Shown here: positions 7,020 through 12,372 of the stretch, piece after piece
Position numbering within the stretch: position 1 is the stretch's first letter
Layout of the letters: each line of letters opens with the position of its first letter
Assembly (NCBI GenBank): GCA_016867095.1
Contig: VGKK01000025.1
Coordinates: forward strand, 1-12,372
Length of the DNA: 12,372 bases
Direction: 5' to 3'
Source: Candidatus Omnitrophota bacterium
GTDB taxonomy: Bacteria; Omnitrophota; Gorgyraeia; Gygaellales; Profunditerraquicolaceae
Notes under the pieces: model-generated
Database searches by the model: none
What the model was told of the DNA's origin: nothing
Seen by the model: only the letters and a program-made list of their open reading frames with translations
Program-made: the position numbers and the translations under genes

Positions 7020-7071
7020 GTATATTGGAATTTAACCGAGAATAAAAAGTTTACTAGTAATACGAAAAATT

Positions 7072-7458
7072 ATGGTACGTACAAAGGTATTTAGGCATAT
7101 CTTTAAATTCCACGGCTTCTTTGAGAGTTTGGAGCTGGCAATAAAAGGGATTTTGTACTTATTTTTATACCACCGCAATATGCGTATTATTTTTCTCTTC
7201 GGAACGCTGGCCTTTGTTTTTGGGATTTACCTTAAGTTAAAAGGTATTGAATTAGCGGCATTATGTGTTACTATAACCTTGGTATTTATGGCGGAGATTT
7301 TTAATACGGCTATTGAGATGTTGATGGATATCCTGACTGTTAAATACCATTTGCGGATAAAGCTGGTCAAGGACATTGCCGCGGCAGTGGTGTTGTTAAC
7401 CTCCTTAAATGCCGTGGCAGTAGGATATATACTTTTCGTAAAGAAGATACTTAGATAA
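7072..7458 (+). CDS. dgkA: Diacylglycerol/undecaprenol kinase, DgkA family
   Basis: DgkA-family integral membrane kinases phosphorylate diacylglycerol or undecaprenol with ATP, recycling lipids of the cell envelope. The 128-residue product has three predicted membrane helices (about 38-55, 60-83 and 102-124). The conserved core AEIFNTAIEMLMD (74-86) contains Glu75, Asn78, Glu82 and Asp86, and LVKDIAAAVVLLTS (98-111) contains Lys100 and Asp101. All of these are offset by six from the E. coli residues Glu69, Asn72, Glu76, Asp80, Lys94 and Asp95. The position of E. coli Glu28 is His34 here. The substrate cannot be told from sequence; outside the proteobacteria undecaprenol is common. No Shine-Dalgarno is seen before ATG 7072. 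It lies 11 bases ahead of the receiver-domain gene and may share its transcript. Confidence 0.88.
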   Translation: MVRTKVFRHIFKFHGFFESLELAIKGILYLFLYHRNMRIIFLFGTLAFVFGIYLKLKGIELAALCVTITLVFMAEIFNTAIEMLMDILTVKYHLRIKLVKDIAAAVVLLTSLNAVAVGYILFVKKILR

Positions 7459-7469
7459 GTAGGTGACCG

Positions 7470-7838
7470 ATGAAGAAAATTTTAATTGTTGACGACGAAA
7501 AAGAAATACGGGATTTGCTGAAGGAAAAATTGACGCATAGCGATTATAAGGTAAAGACTGCCGCCGATGGCCAGGAGGCTTTCGCGCTCTGCAAGATTAA
7601 CCCTCCGGATTTGATATTATTGGATATCGCTATGCCTCAGATGGACGGTTACGCGGTTTGCGAAAAAATAAAACAGGACCCCAAGTTAAAAGATATACCG
7701 ATATTATTTTTAACCGGCAAAGACCTGGAGCCTACAGGCATTCTGGAGCGTTGTGGTGACCTGGGCGCTGCCGGCCACATCTCCAAACTTTCCACGCTGA
7801 AAGAGTTATTAGACAGGGTCAAAGAAACCATCGGATAA
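7470..7838 (+). CDS. Single-domain response regulator (CheY-like receiver)
   Basis: This 122-residue protein is a bare phosphoacceptor receiver domain without an output domain. Visible are the acidic pair Asp8/Asp9 (LIVDDE), the phosphorylation site Asp52 (LILLDIAMPQMDG), the switch Thr82 (FLTGKD) and the conserved Lys106 (AGHISKL), where the usual Lys-Pro is Lys-Leu. It therefore probably acts through protein contacts or as a phosphorelay intermediate; no histidine kinase is in the window. The start is supported by AGGTG at 7461-7465. The conserved receiver spacing leaves no room for a longer N-terminus. A tRNA gene starts four bases after the stop, which suggests they are transcribed together. 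Confidence 0.93.
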   Translation: MKKILIVDDEKEIRDLLKEKLTHSDYKVKTAADGQEAFALCKINPPDLILLDIAMPQMDGYAVCEKIKQDPKLKDIPILFLTGKDLEPTGILERCGDLGAAGHISKLSTLKELLDRVKETIG

Positions 7839-7842
7839 TTAT

Positions 7843-7916
7843 GGCGGCGTAACTCAGCCTGATAGAGTAGTCGGCTCATACCCGATTTGTCGGTGGTTTA
7901 AATCCACCCGCCGCCA
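7843..7916 (+). tRNA. tRNA with anticodon CAT, most likely elongator tRNA-Met
   Basis: A full cloverleaf folds by hand. The acceptor stem is GGCGGCG (7843-7849) with CGCCGCC (7909-7915) and discriminator A7916. The D stem is ACTC/GAGT. The anticodon stem is GTCGG (7870-7874) with CCGAT (7882-7886) and loop CTCATAC, anticodon CAT at 7877-7879. The variable loop has five bases. The T stem is GGTGG/CCACC with loop TTTAAAT. CCA is not encoded. A fully paired 1-72 end rules out initiator tRNA. G4-C69 and G5-C68 run opposite to the C4-G69/C5-G68 pairs I recall as TilS recognition in E. coli tRNA-Ile2, so I prefer Met, though Ile(CAT) is not excluded. The D loop has A19 and the T loop T56 instead of G19 and C56. 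Confidence 0.9.
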
Positions 7917-7919
7917 CTT

Positions 7920-7951
7920 AAATTTGCCTTTTATTCACATCTGGCAAATTT
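7920..7951. repeat. Stem-loop after the tRNA gene
   Basis: AAATTTGCC (7920-7928) pairs perfectly with GGCAAATTT (7943-7951) around a 14-base loop. It begins four bases after the tRNA end and could mark the 3' end of the tRNA transcript or aid processing. Only ATCCC follows, so a classical T-tract terminator is not present. Confidence 0.55.
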
Positions 7952-7962
7952 ATCCCGCAGCA

Positions 7963-8056
7963 CCTTGCCATATATGATTGGCAAGTGCACACATATTGTG
8001 TAGCCTGCGCAGAAAATTTTGAGCAAAGCGAAAAATTTTCAAGCGTATAGGCAAGG
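7963..8056. repeat. Composite palindromic element between the tRNA and tilS
   Basis: The outer arms CCTTGCCATATA (7963-7974) and TATAGGCAAGG (8046-8056) are inverted repeats with one unpaired A. Inside are two local hairpins: CTTGCCA (7964-7970) with TGGCAAG (7979-7985), and GAAAATTTT (8012-8020) with AAAATTTTC (8032-8040) around the loop GAGCAAAGCGA. The left arm can therefore pair either with its near neighbour or with the far arm, giving two alternative folds. No open reading frame is present. The CTTGCCA/TGGCAAG core also forms the apex of the hairpin at 2324-2363. Confidence 0.65.
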
Positions 8057-8065
8057 GACAAAAAC

Positions 8066-8102
8066 CAGGGACGGCCATCTTTTAACTTAAGAACCGTCCC
8101 TG
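8066..8102. repeat. Stem-loop CAGGGACGG/CCGTCCCTG just upstream of tilS
   Basis: CAGGGACGG (8066-8074) pairs perfectly with CCGTCCCTG (8094-8102) around a 19-base loop containing AACTTAAGAA. It ends nine bases before the tilS ATG at 8112. From memory, motifs reading GGGACGGTTCT or AGAACCGTCCC recur as intergenic repeats in many bacteria, some near REP-associated transposases; no such gene is in this window. The stem would lie in the tilS 5' leader if transcription starts upstream of it. Confidence 0.65.
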
Positions 8103-8111
8103 CCTATTTAG

Positions 8112-9083
8112 ATGATTATAGAACAGGTAAAAAAAACGATTAAAAGATACCGCCTGATTGACAAGAACGATAAAATAGTCGTCGGGGTATCGGGCGGCCC
8201 GGATTCACTGGCTTTGGTTTATTTATTAGATCGCCTTAAAGGGGGGCTGGGAATTTCTTTGCATATCGCCCATCTAGACCATATGCTCAGGAAGGATTCG
8301 GCAAAAGATGCCGACTTTGTCAAAAAAATAGCGAAGAAATTGGACATACCGGTTACTGCCGCGCAGATTAACGTAAAAAAATTGGCGCAGAAGGGGTCCC
8401 TGGAGGAAATAGCCAGAAACGCGCGCCTGGGTTTCTTATTTAAGGTAGCCAAAGATATAAAGGCTAAAAAAATTGCCTTAGGCCACAACCTTGATGACCA
8501 GGCAGAGACAGTGCTGATGCGTATCGTAAGGGGCGCGGGTTTATCCGGCCTGGCCGGTATTTTGCCCAAGAGAGAGCTGGGGGGTTTTAAGGTTATCCGG
8601 CCGTTAATTGAGGTCAGGCGCCGCGATATAGAGGCGTTTTTAAAGAGGAGAAAAATTAAGCCGCGCCGGGATATTTCCAACTTGGAGGATATTTATTTTC
8701 GCAACAGGATAAGGAATAAATTGCTGCCTTTATTGGAACGGGAATACAACCGCAATATTAAGGAGGTATTAAGCAATATGGCGCAGGCTGTGGCTTTTGA
8801 TTATGATTACTTGCATCAATTAGCGCTCCGGAGCTCAAAGCGCATGGGTTCCGAAGCCAGCTTAAATAAATTTTTAAGGCTGCACCCGGCAATGCAAAGG
8901 ATGTTATTGCGCCTGGCTATCTTCAAGGTAAAAGGCGATACCCGCAGAATCGGCTTCCAGCATATCAAGGAACTGGAGGATTTAGTTTTAAACCGGCCAA
9001 TAAATTCCATTGTAGACCTGCCCCAGGGGATATCCGCGATTAAAAAGAAAAAATCCCTCTCTTTTTACCGCAGGGTTCATTAA
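8112..9083 (+). CDS. tilS: tRNA(Ile)-lysidine synthetase, short form
   Basis: TilS attaches lysine to C34 of tRNA-Ile(CAT) using ATP, so that the tRNA reads AUA instead of AUG; it is normally essential. The N-type ATP pyrophosphatase domain has the PP-loop SGGPDS (residues 27-32), HIAHLDHMLR (51-60), LGHNLDDQAETVLMRIVRGAGLSGLAG (123-149) and the family ending of the catalytic part, DISN (187-190) with YFRNRIRNKLLPLL (195-208). At 323 residues it is the short type known from Aquifex; the C-terminal domain of the 430-residue enterobacterial form is missing. ATG 8112 gives a standard N-terminus, but there is no Shine-Dalgarno and a stem-loop ends just upstream. The tRNA with anticodon CAT lies 195 bases upstream. 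tilS next to ftsH is a common order in bacteria. Confidence 0.94.
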   Translation: MIIEQVKKTIKRYRLIDKNDKIVVGVSGGPDSLALVYLLDRLKGGLGISLHIAHLDHMLRKDSAKDADFVKKIAKKLDIPVTAAQINVKKLAQKGSLEEIARNARLGFLFKVAKDIKAKKIALGHNLDDQAETVLMRIVRGAGLSGLAGILPKRELGGFKVIRPLIEVRRRDIEAFLKRRKIKPRRDISNLEDIYFRNRIRNKLLPLLEREYNRNIKEVLSNMAQAVAFDYDYLHQLALRSSKRMGSEASLNKFLRLHPAMQRMLLRLAIFKVKGDTRRIGFQHIKELEDLVLNRPINSIVDLPQGISAIKKKKSLSFYRRVH

Positions 9084-9095
9084 TTAATAAACACC

Positions 9096-9124
9096 TTGAT
9101 TTTGGGGATGGTTAATTATATAAT
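9096..9124 (+). promoter_or_regulatory. Sigma-70-type promoter ahead of ftsH
   Basis: TTGATT (9096-9101) and a perfect TATAAT (9119-9124) are separated by exactly 17 bases, the optimal spacing. The predicted transcript would start around 9131 and run into the ftsH Shine-Dalgarno AGGAG (9143-9147), which is six bases from the ATG. It lies in the 70-base gap after tilS and should drive ftsH, folP and cdaA. This is the best promoter match I found in the window. Confidence 0.75.
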
Positions 9125-9153
9125 AAAAGTTCTAAGTAAGATAGGAGTCTAAA

Positions 9154-11013
9154 ATGGCAAATAATAAATCTTCTAAGCTTAACAAATCTAAGATGTTTAA
9201 GCGTTTTCCCTTTAGCTGGATATTCGCGATTATTATCTTTTATTTCCTGATTACTTCTTTGAATGTATCGGTCAGCGGAGTCCCGCGGGAGATTGCTTAC
9301 AGCGATTTTTACAGCACCCTAAAGAACACGCCGGAAAAGATTAAGTCTGTCACCAAGACCGAGACTATTTTACAGGGGCAATTCGCGGATAACAGCAAGT
9401 TTTTTGTGAATATCCCGGAAAATGACCAGGAATTGCTTGGCCTGATGCGCCAGAATCTCAAGCATTTTGAAGTTAAGCCGCCGCGCACTTTATGGGCGAA
9501 TTTATTTTATTCCCTGGGCCCGGTAATCCTTTTAATCTTTTTCTGGTGGATGATGGCCGCCAAAGGCGAGCAGCTGGGCAACAGGATTATGAGTTTCGGC
9601 AAGATGCGGCCGAAGGTGCACAGCGACAAGGAATCGGAAAGGGTCAGCTTCGCGGACGTGGCGGGCGTAGACGAGGCAAAGGAGGAGTTGCAGGAAGTCA
9701 TTGAGTTTTTAAAAGACCCCAAAAGATTTCAAAAGTTAGGCGGTAAAATCCCCAAGGGCGTTTTATTGGTAGGTCCGCCGGGCTGCGGTAAGACTTTAAT
9801 CGCCCGCGCTGTTGCCGGGGAAGCCGGGGTGCCTTTTTTCAGCATTTCCGGTTCGGATTTTGTGGAGATGTTTGTAGGCGTAGGCGCCAGCCGGGTGCGG
9901 GATTTATTTGAGCAGGGCCGGCGCGCCGCAAAAATTTCCGGCAAGGGAGCGATTATTTTTATTGATGAGATAGACGCGGTGGGGCGCCTGCGTTTTTCCG
10001 GCATTGGCGGAGGCCACGATGAACGGGAGCAGACCCTGAACGCGCTTTTAGTGGAGATGGACGGATTTGATACGCAGCAGGGATTGATTCTGATCGCCGC
10101 CACTAACCGGCCGGATACCTTAGACCCGGCGATTTTACGGCCGGGCAGGTTTGACCGGACCATCATTGTGAATTTACCGGACATTAAAGGCAGGGAGGCA
10201 ATTCTTAAAGTGCATACGCGTAAGATTAAACTTTCTCCTGCGCTGGATTTTTCTTCACTGGCCAGCCAGACCCCGGGTTTTTCCGGCGCTGACCTGGCCA
10301 ATCTCTGTAATGAGGCCGCGCTCCTGGCGGCAAGGTATAATAAGGACGTGGTAGAGATGATTGATTTTGAAAAATCAATAGAGAGAGTGCTAATGGGGCC
10401 GGAAAAGAAGAGCCACATTATGTCCAAAAAGGAGAAGGAAATTACCGCGCTGCATGAATCAGGGCACGCCTTGCTTTCCCTGCTTTTACCCGAGGTAAAC
10501 CCTTTAAAGAAGGTTTCCATAATCCCGCGCGGCCTGGCCGGCGGTTATACTTTTACCCCGCCCCTTGAAGACAGGCACTATTGGACAAAAAGAGAATTAA
10601 TCGCCGAGATTACGATGATGCTGGGCGGCAGGGCCTCCGAGGAGATTAATTTAAACGAGGTAACCACAGGCGCGCAAAGCGACCTGGAGGCGGCTACCCA
10701 GATGGCCCGCCGGATGGTCACCCAGTTCGGCATGTCTGAGAAATTAGGCCACATTACCCTGGGCAAAAGAGAGGGTTTGATTTTTCTGGGCCGCGATATC
10801 ATGGAAGAAAGGAATTATAGCGACGATACCGCCCGCCTGATTGACGAAGAGGTAAAAAGGATTGTGGATGAGGCCTATACCAAAGCCAAGGACATGCTCC
10901 GGCAGAACCAGGACAAACTAAAGATTCTTTCCGGCGCGCTTCTGGAGAAAGAAGTTTTAGACGGGGAAGAAGTCAAGCGCATGCTGGGCATAAATAAAAA
11001 AGATGTCGTATGA
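9154..11013 (+). CDS. ftsH: ATP-dependent zinc metalloprotease FtsH
   Basis: FtsH is a hexameric, membrane-anchored AAA protease that degrades misfolded membrane proteins and short-lived regulators. The 619-residue product has a first membrane helix at about 19-38, an extracytoplasmic domain (about 39-112), and a second helix at about 114-134. The AAA domain follows: Walker A GPPGCGKT (207-214, with Cys where Thr is usual), pore loop MFVG (239-242), Walker B IIFIDEID (267-274) and the second region of homology [20 protein letters not shown] (316-335). The zinc protease domain has HESGH (434-438) and the third ligand Asp510 in TTGAQSDL. The start is set by AGGAG at 9143-9147. The stop overlaps the folP start by four bases (ATGA). 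Length and motif order are normal and complete. Confidence 0.97.
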   Translation: MANNKSSKLNKSKMFKRFPFSWIFAIIIFYFLITSLNVSVSGVPREIAYSDFYSTLKNTPEKIKSVTKTETILQGQFADNSKFFVNIPENDQELLGLMRQNLKHFEVKPPRTLWANLFYSLGPVILLIFFWWMMAAKGEQLGNRIMSFGKMRPKVHSDKESERVSFADVAGVDEAKEELQEVIEFLKDPKRFQKLGGKIPKGVLLVGPPGCGKTLIARAVAGEAGVPFFSISGSDFVEMFVGVGASRVRDLFEQGRRAAKISGKGAIIFIDEIDAVGRLRFSGIGGGHDEREQTLNALLVEMDGFDTQQGLILIAATNRPDTLDPAILRPGRFDRTIIVNLPDIKGREAILKVHTRKIKLSPALDFSSLASQTPGFSGADLANLCNEAALLAARYNKDVVEMIDFEKSIERVLMGPEKKSHIMSKKEKEITALHESGHALLSLLLPEVNPLKKVSIIPRGLAGGYTFTPPLEDRHYWTKRELIAEITMMLGGRASEEINLNEVTTGAQSDLEAATQMARRMVTQFGMSEKLGHITLGKREGLIFLGRDIMEERNYSDDTARLIDEEVKRIVDEAYTKAKDMLRQNQDKLKILSGALLEKEVLDGEEVKRMLGINKKDVV

Positions 11014-12200
11014 TTCATATTCTCGGAGCGCCTGATCAAAAAGAATTGACCCGGCAAATGCGCCGGATTAAGGTTGACCCTTACGGGATTAAAATTATGC
11101 TCCCCAAGGCGCTGGCGTATCCGGTGAAGATAAGCGCGCTTTCTAATATCGCGGCCAATATTTTAAAACAGGAGATGCTTTCTTTGGGCGGCGATGTGGC
11201 TATAGCAAGAGGCGCCCTGACCGGAAAGTCCCAAAAAACAGATTGCCTTTTAATCGGAAACCTGGCGCAGTTTAGCCGCCTCAATGAAAAACTGAACCGC
11301 CAGCCCTTTGGTTTAAACAGGTTGGCCGCCGGCTTATCCGCGGCGTTAGGTAATTATCAAAAAGATAAATTCAGCCTGGAGCTGGGCAGCCATAGATTAA
11401 ACTTAAGCAGGCGGACCAATATTATGGGCATCCTGAATCTTACGCCGGATTCGTTTAGCGCAGACGGGCTGTATCCGTCATGCGTAGATAAAGCGGTTAA
11501 AATTTCCGCAAATATGGTTAAGGACGGGGCGGATATTATTGACGTGGGCGGCCAGTCCAGCCGTCCCGGCGCCCGGCCCGTATCCATCAAAGAGGAATTG
11601 GCCAGGATTGTCCCGATAATAAAAGTCTTAAGCAAAAGAATAAAAGCGCCGATATCCATTGATACTTATAAACCGGAAGTTGCCAAAGCCGCGCTGGATA
11701 ATGGCGCGGTGATGGTTAACGACATCACGGCCCTAAGAAACCCTAAAATGGCCAAACTGATTGCCCGGTATAAAGCGGCAGTAGTTTTAATGCATATGAA
11801 AGGTAACCCCTTGACTATGCAAAAAAATCCCGCGTACGTATCATTAATTGACGAAATTATAGAATACCTGGATAAGGCCATTGCCATAGCCGCAGGCGCG
11901 GGTATTGACCGGGAAAAGATTATTGTTGACCCTGGAATCGGTTTTGGCAAGGCCTTAAGGCACAATTTGGAAATACTCAAGGAGCTAAGGCAGCTTAAGG
12001 TTTTGGGCCGGCCGATATTAGTCGGCCCGTCGCGAAAGTCTTTTATTGGAAAGATATTAAACCTGGAGCCGCAGGAAAGAGTTTTCGGCAGCGTCTCCAG
12101 TTGTGTTTTGGCGGCGGAGAACGGCGCGGATATGGTCAGGGTGCATGATGTTAAAGCGGTAAAACAGGCGCTGAAAATTATAGATAGGGTAAACAAATGA
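11010..12200 (+). CDS. folP: Dihydropteroate synthase with N-terminal extension
   Basis: FolP condenses p-aminobenzoate with hydroxymethyl-dihydropterin diphosphate to dihydropteroate in folate synthesis, which ultimately supplies the THF carrier of the Wood-Ljungdahl pathway. The catalytic TIM barrel occupies about 134-396: MGILNLTPDSFS (139-150), IIDVGGQSSRPGA (176-188, Gln where bacterial enzymes usually have Glu), SIDTY (216-220), Asn237-Asp238, DPGIGFGK (307-314), GPSRKSFIG (339-347) and RVHDV (377-381). The usual enzyme has about 270-280 residues; here about 130 extra N-terminal residues form a separate conserved-looking domain (VDPYGIKIMLPKA, NILKQEMLSLGGDVAIARGAL, LLIGNLAQFSRL). I recall this extension in other deep-branching bacteria and archaea; its role is unknown to me. 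ATG 11010 overlaps the ftsH stop, and its own stop overlaps the next start, so all three genes are coupled. Confidence 0.93.
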   Translation: MIHILGAPDQKELTRQMRRIKVDPYGIKIMLPKALAYPVKISALSNIAANILKQEMLSLGGDVAIARGALTGKSQKTDCLLIGNLAQFSRLNEKLNRQPFGLNRLAAGLSAALGNYQKDKFSLELGSHRLNLSRRTNIMGILNLTPDSFSADGLYPSCVDKAVKISANMVKDGADIIDVGGQSSRPGARPVSIKEELARIVPIIKVLSKRIKAPISIDTYKPEVAKAALDNGAVMVNDITALRNPKMAKLIARYKAAVVLMHMKGNPLTMQKNPAYVSLIDEIIEYLDKAIAIAAGAGIDREKIIVDPGIGFGKALRHNLEILKELRQLKVLGRPILVGPSRKSFIGKILNLEPQERVFGSVSSCVLAAENGADMVRVHDVKAVKQALKIIDRVNK

Positions 12201-12372
12201 GCATCGCAGGTATTTTACTCGTCTGGAAGCCGGTAATTGAGATAGCTATACTTTGGTTTGTCATCTACCATATTATGCTCTTTTTTGAAGGGACGCGCGC
12301 CATACAGGTCTTACGCGGAATAACCATTCTTTTAGTCGCCTTTTTCTTATTCCAGCAATTAAATCTTCAGAT
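12197..12372 (+). CDS. cdaA: Probable diadenylate cyclase CdaA, 5' part (runs off window)
   Basis: Only the first 58 codons are present: MSIAGILLVWKPVIEIAILW and onward, with the motif FEGTRAIQVLRGITILLVAFFLFQQLNL. A hydrophobic helix, the (R/E)GTRAxQxLxG motif and a second hydrophobic helix are the hallmark of the membrane part of CdaA/DacA, which makes the second messenger c-di-AMP through a cytosolic DisA_N domain. That catalytic domain lies beyond the window, so the call rests on the N-terminus and on context: ftsH-folP-cdaA is a frequent gene order. ATG 12197 overlaps the folP stop by four bases, and AGGG at 12186-12189 is a plausible ribosome binding site seven bases upstream. Confidence 0.82.
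   Translation, partial: MSIAGILLVWKPVIEIAILWFVIYHIMLFFEGTRAIQVLRGITILLVAFFLFQQLNLQ

Noticed and set aside
7843..7916. tRNA-Ile(CAT) as the TilS substrate next to tilS
   Set aside because: The acceptor pairs 4-69 and 5-68 are G-C in the opposite sense to the C-G pairs I recall for TilS recognition, and the CTCATAC loop is common in elongator tRNA-Met; kept only as an alternative.
9360..9383. FtsH Walker A variant GPPGCGKT as a sign of inactivation
   Set aside because: The motif lies at residues 207-214 (bases 9772-9795), not here; Cys for Thr before GKT is a mild change and all other ATPase and protease residues are intact.
9729..10520. Long minus-strand reading frame of 263 codons opposite ftsH
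   Set aside because: It lies wholly opposite a complete, motif-perfect AAA domain; its translation is serine/proline-rich low-quality sequence without a recognisable domain, typical of an antisense shadow.
11666..12196. Minus-strand reading frame of 176 codons opposite folP
   Set aside because: It is the reverse of conserved dihydropteroate synthase motifs and shows no family of its own.

Overview
The window looks like chromosomal DNA of an uncultured, strictly anaerobic bacterium that uses the Wood-Ljungdahl (reductive acetyl-CoA) pathway. The bacterial-type acs gene set, the tilS/ftsH/folP/cdaA housekeeping order, the scarcity of Shine-Dalgarno sites and the many intergenic inverted-repeat elements fit a lineage such as Candidatus Omnitrophota. 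That placement is inference from gene content and general feel; no marker gene here settles it. All genes lie on the + strand.

Region 1 (1-6882) is a carbon-fixation block. It opens with the 3' part of larB (nickel-pincer nucleotide cofactor synthesis) and a small FmdE-like protein. These are followed by acsC (large corrinoid Fe-S protein subunit), acsV (ATP-dependent corrinoid reductive activator), a cooC-type nickel-insertion ATPase, acsD (small corrinoid protein subunit) and acsE (methyl-THF:corrinoid protein methyltransferase). AcsE moves the methyl group from methyl-THF to the AcsC/AcsD corrinoid. AcsV rescues that corrinoid when it oxidises to Co(II). The CooC-type ATPase should mature a nickel enzyme (CO dehydrogenase or acetyl-CoA synthase), but acsA and acsB themselves are not in the window. 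The first junctions of this block each hold a different inverted-repeat element, while cooC-acsD-acsE are packed tightly.

Region 2 (6883-8111) holds a diacylglycerol/undecaprenol kinase of the DgkA family, a stand-alone CheY-like receiver protein and a tRNA with anticodon CAT. The flanking intergenic stretches of about 190 bases are filled by palindromic elements. The tRNA carries an A19/T56 pair in place of the near-universal G19/C56.

Region 3 (8112-12372) is a conserved housekeeping run: tilS (tRNA-Ile lysidine synthetase), a good sigma-70-type promoter, ftsH (membrane AAA protease), folP with an N-terminal extension (dihydropteroate synthase), and the first 58 codons of a probable cdaA (diadenylate cyclase). 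ftsH, folP and cdaA are joined by two 4-base ATGA overlaps and should be translated as a unit. FolP makes the folate precursor needed for the THF carrier that AcsE uses.

I see no clear new enzyme system. The least explained material is the set of structured repeats embedded at operon junctions, the FmdE-like gene coupled to acsC, and the compensated tRNA elbow pair. No gene-free stretch exceeds 300 bases; the longest are 6883-7071 and 7917-8111.
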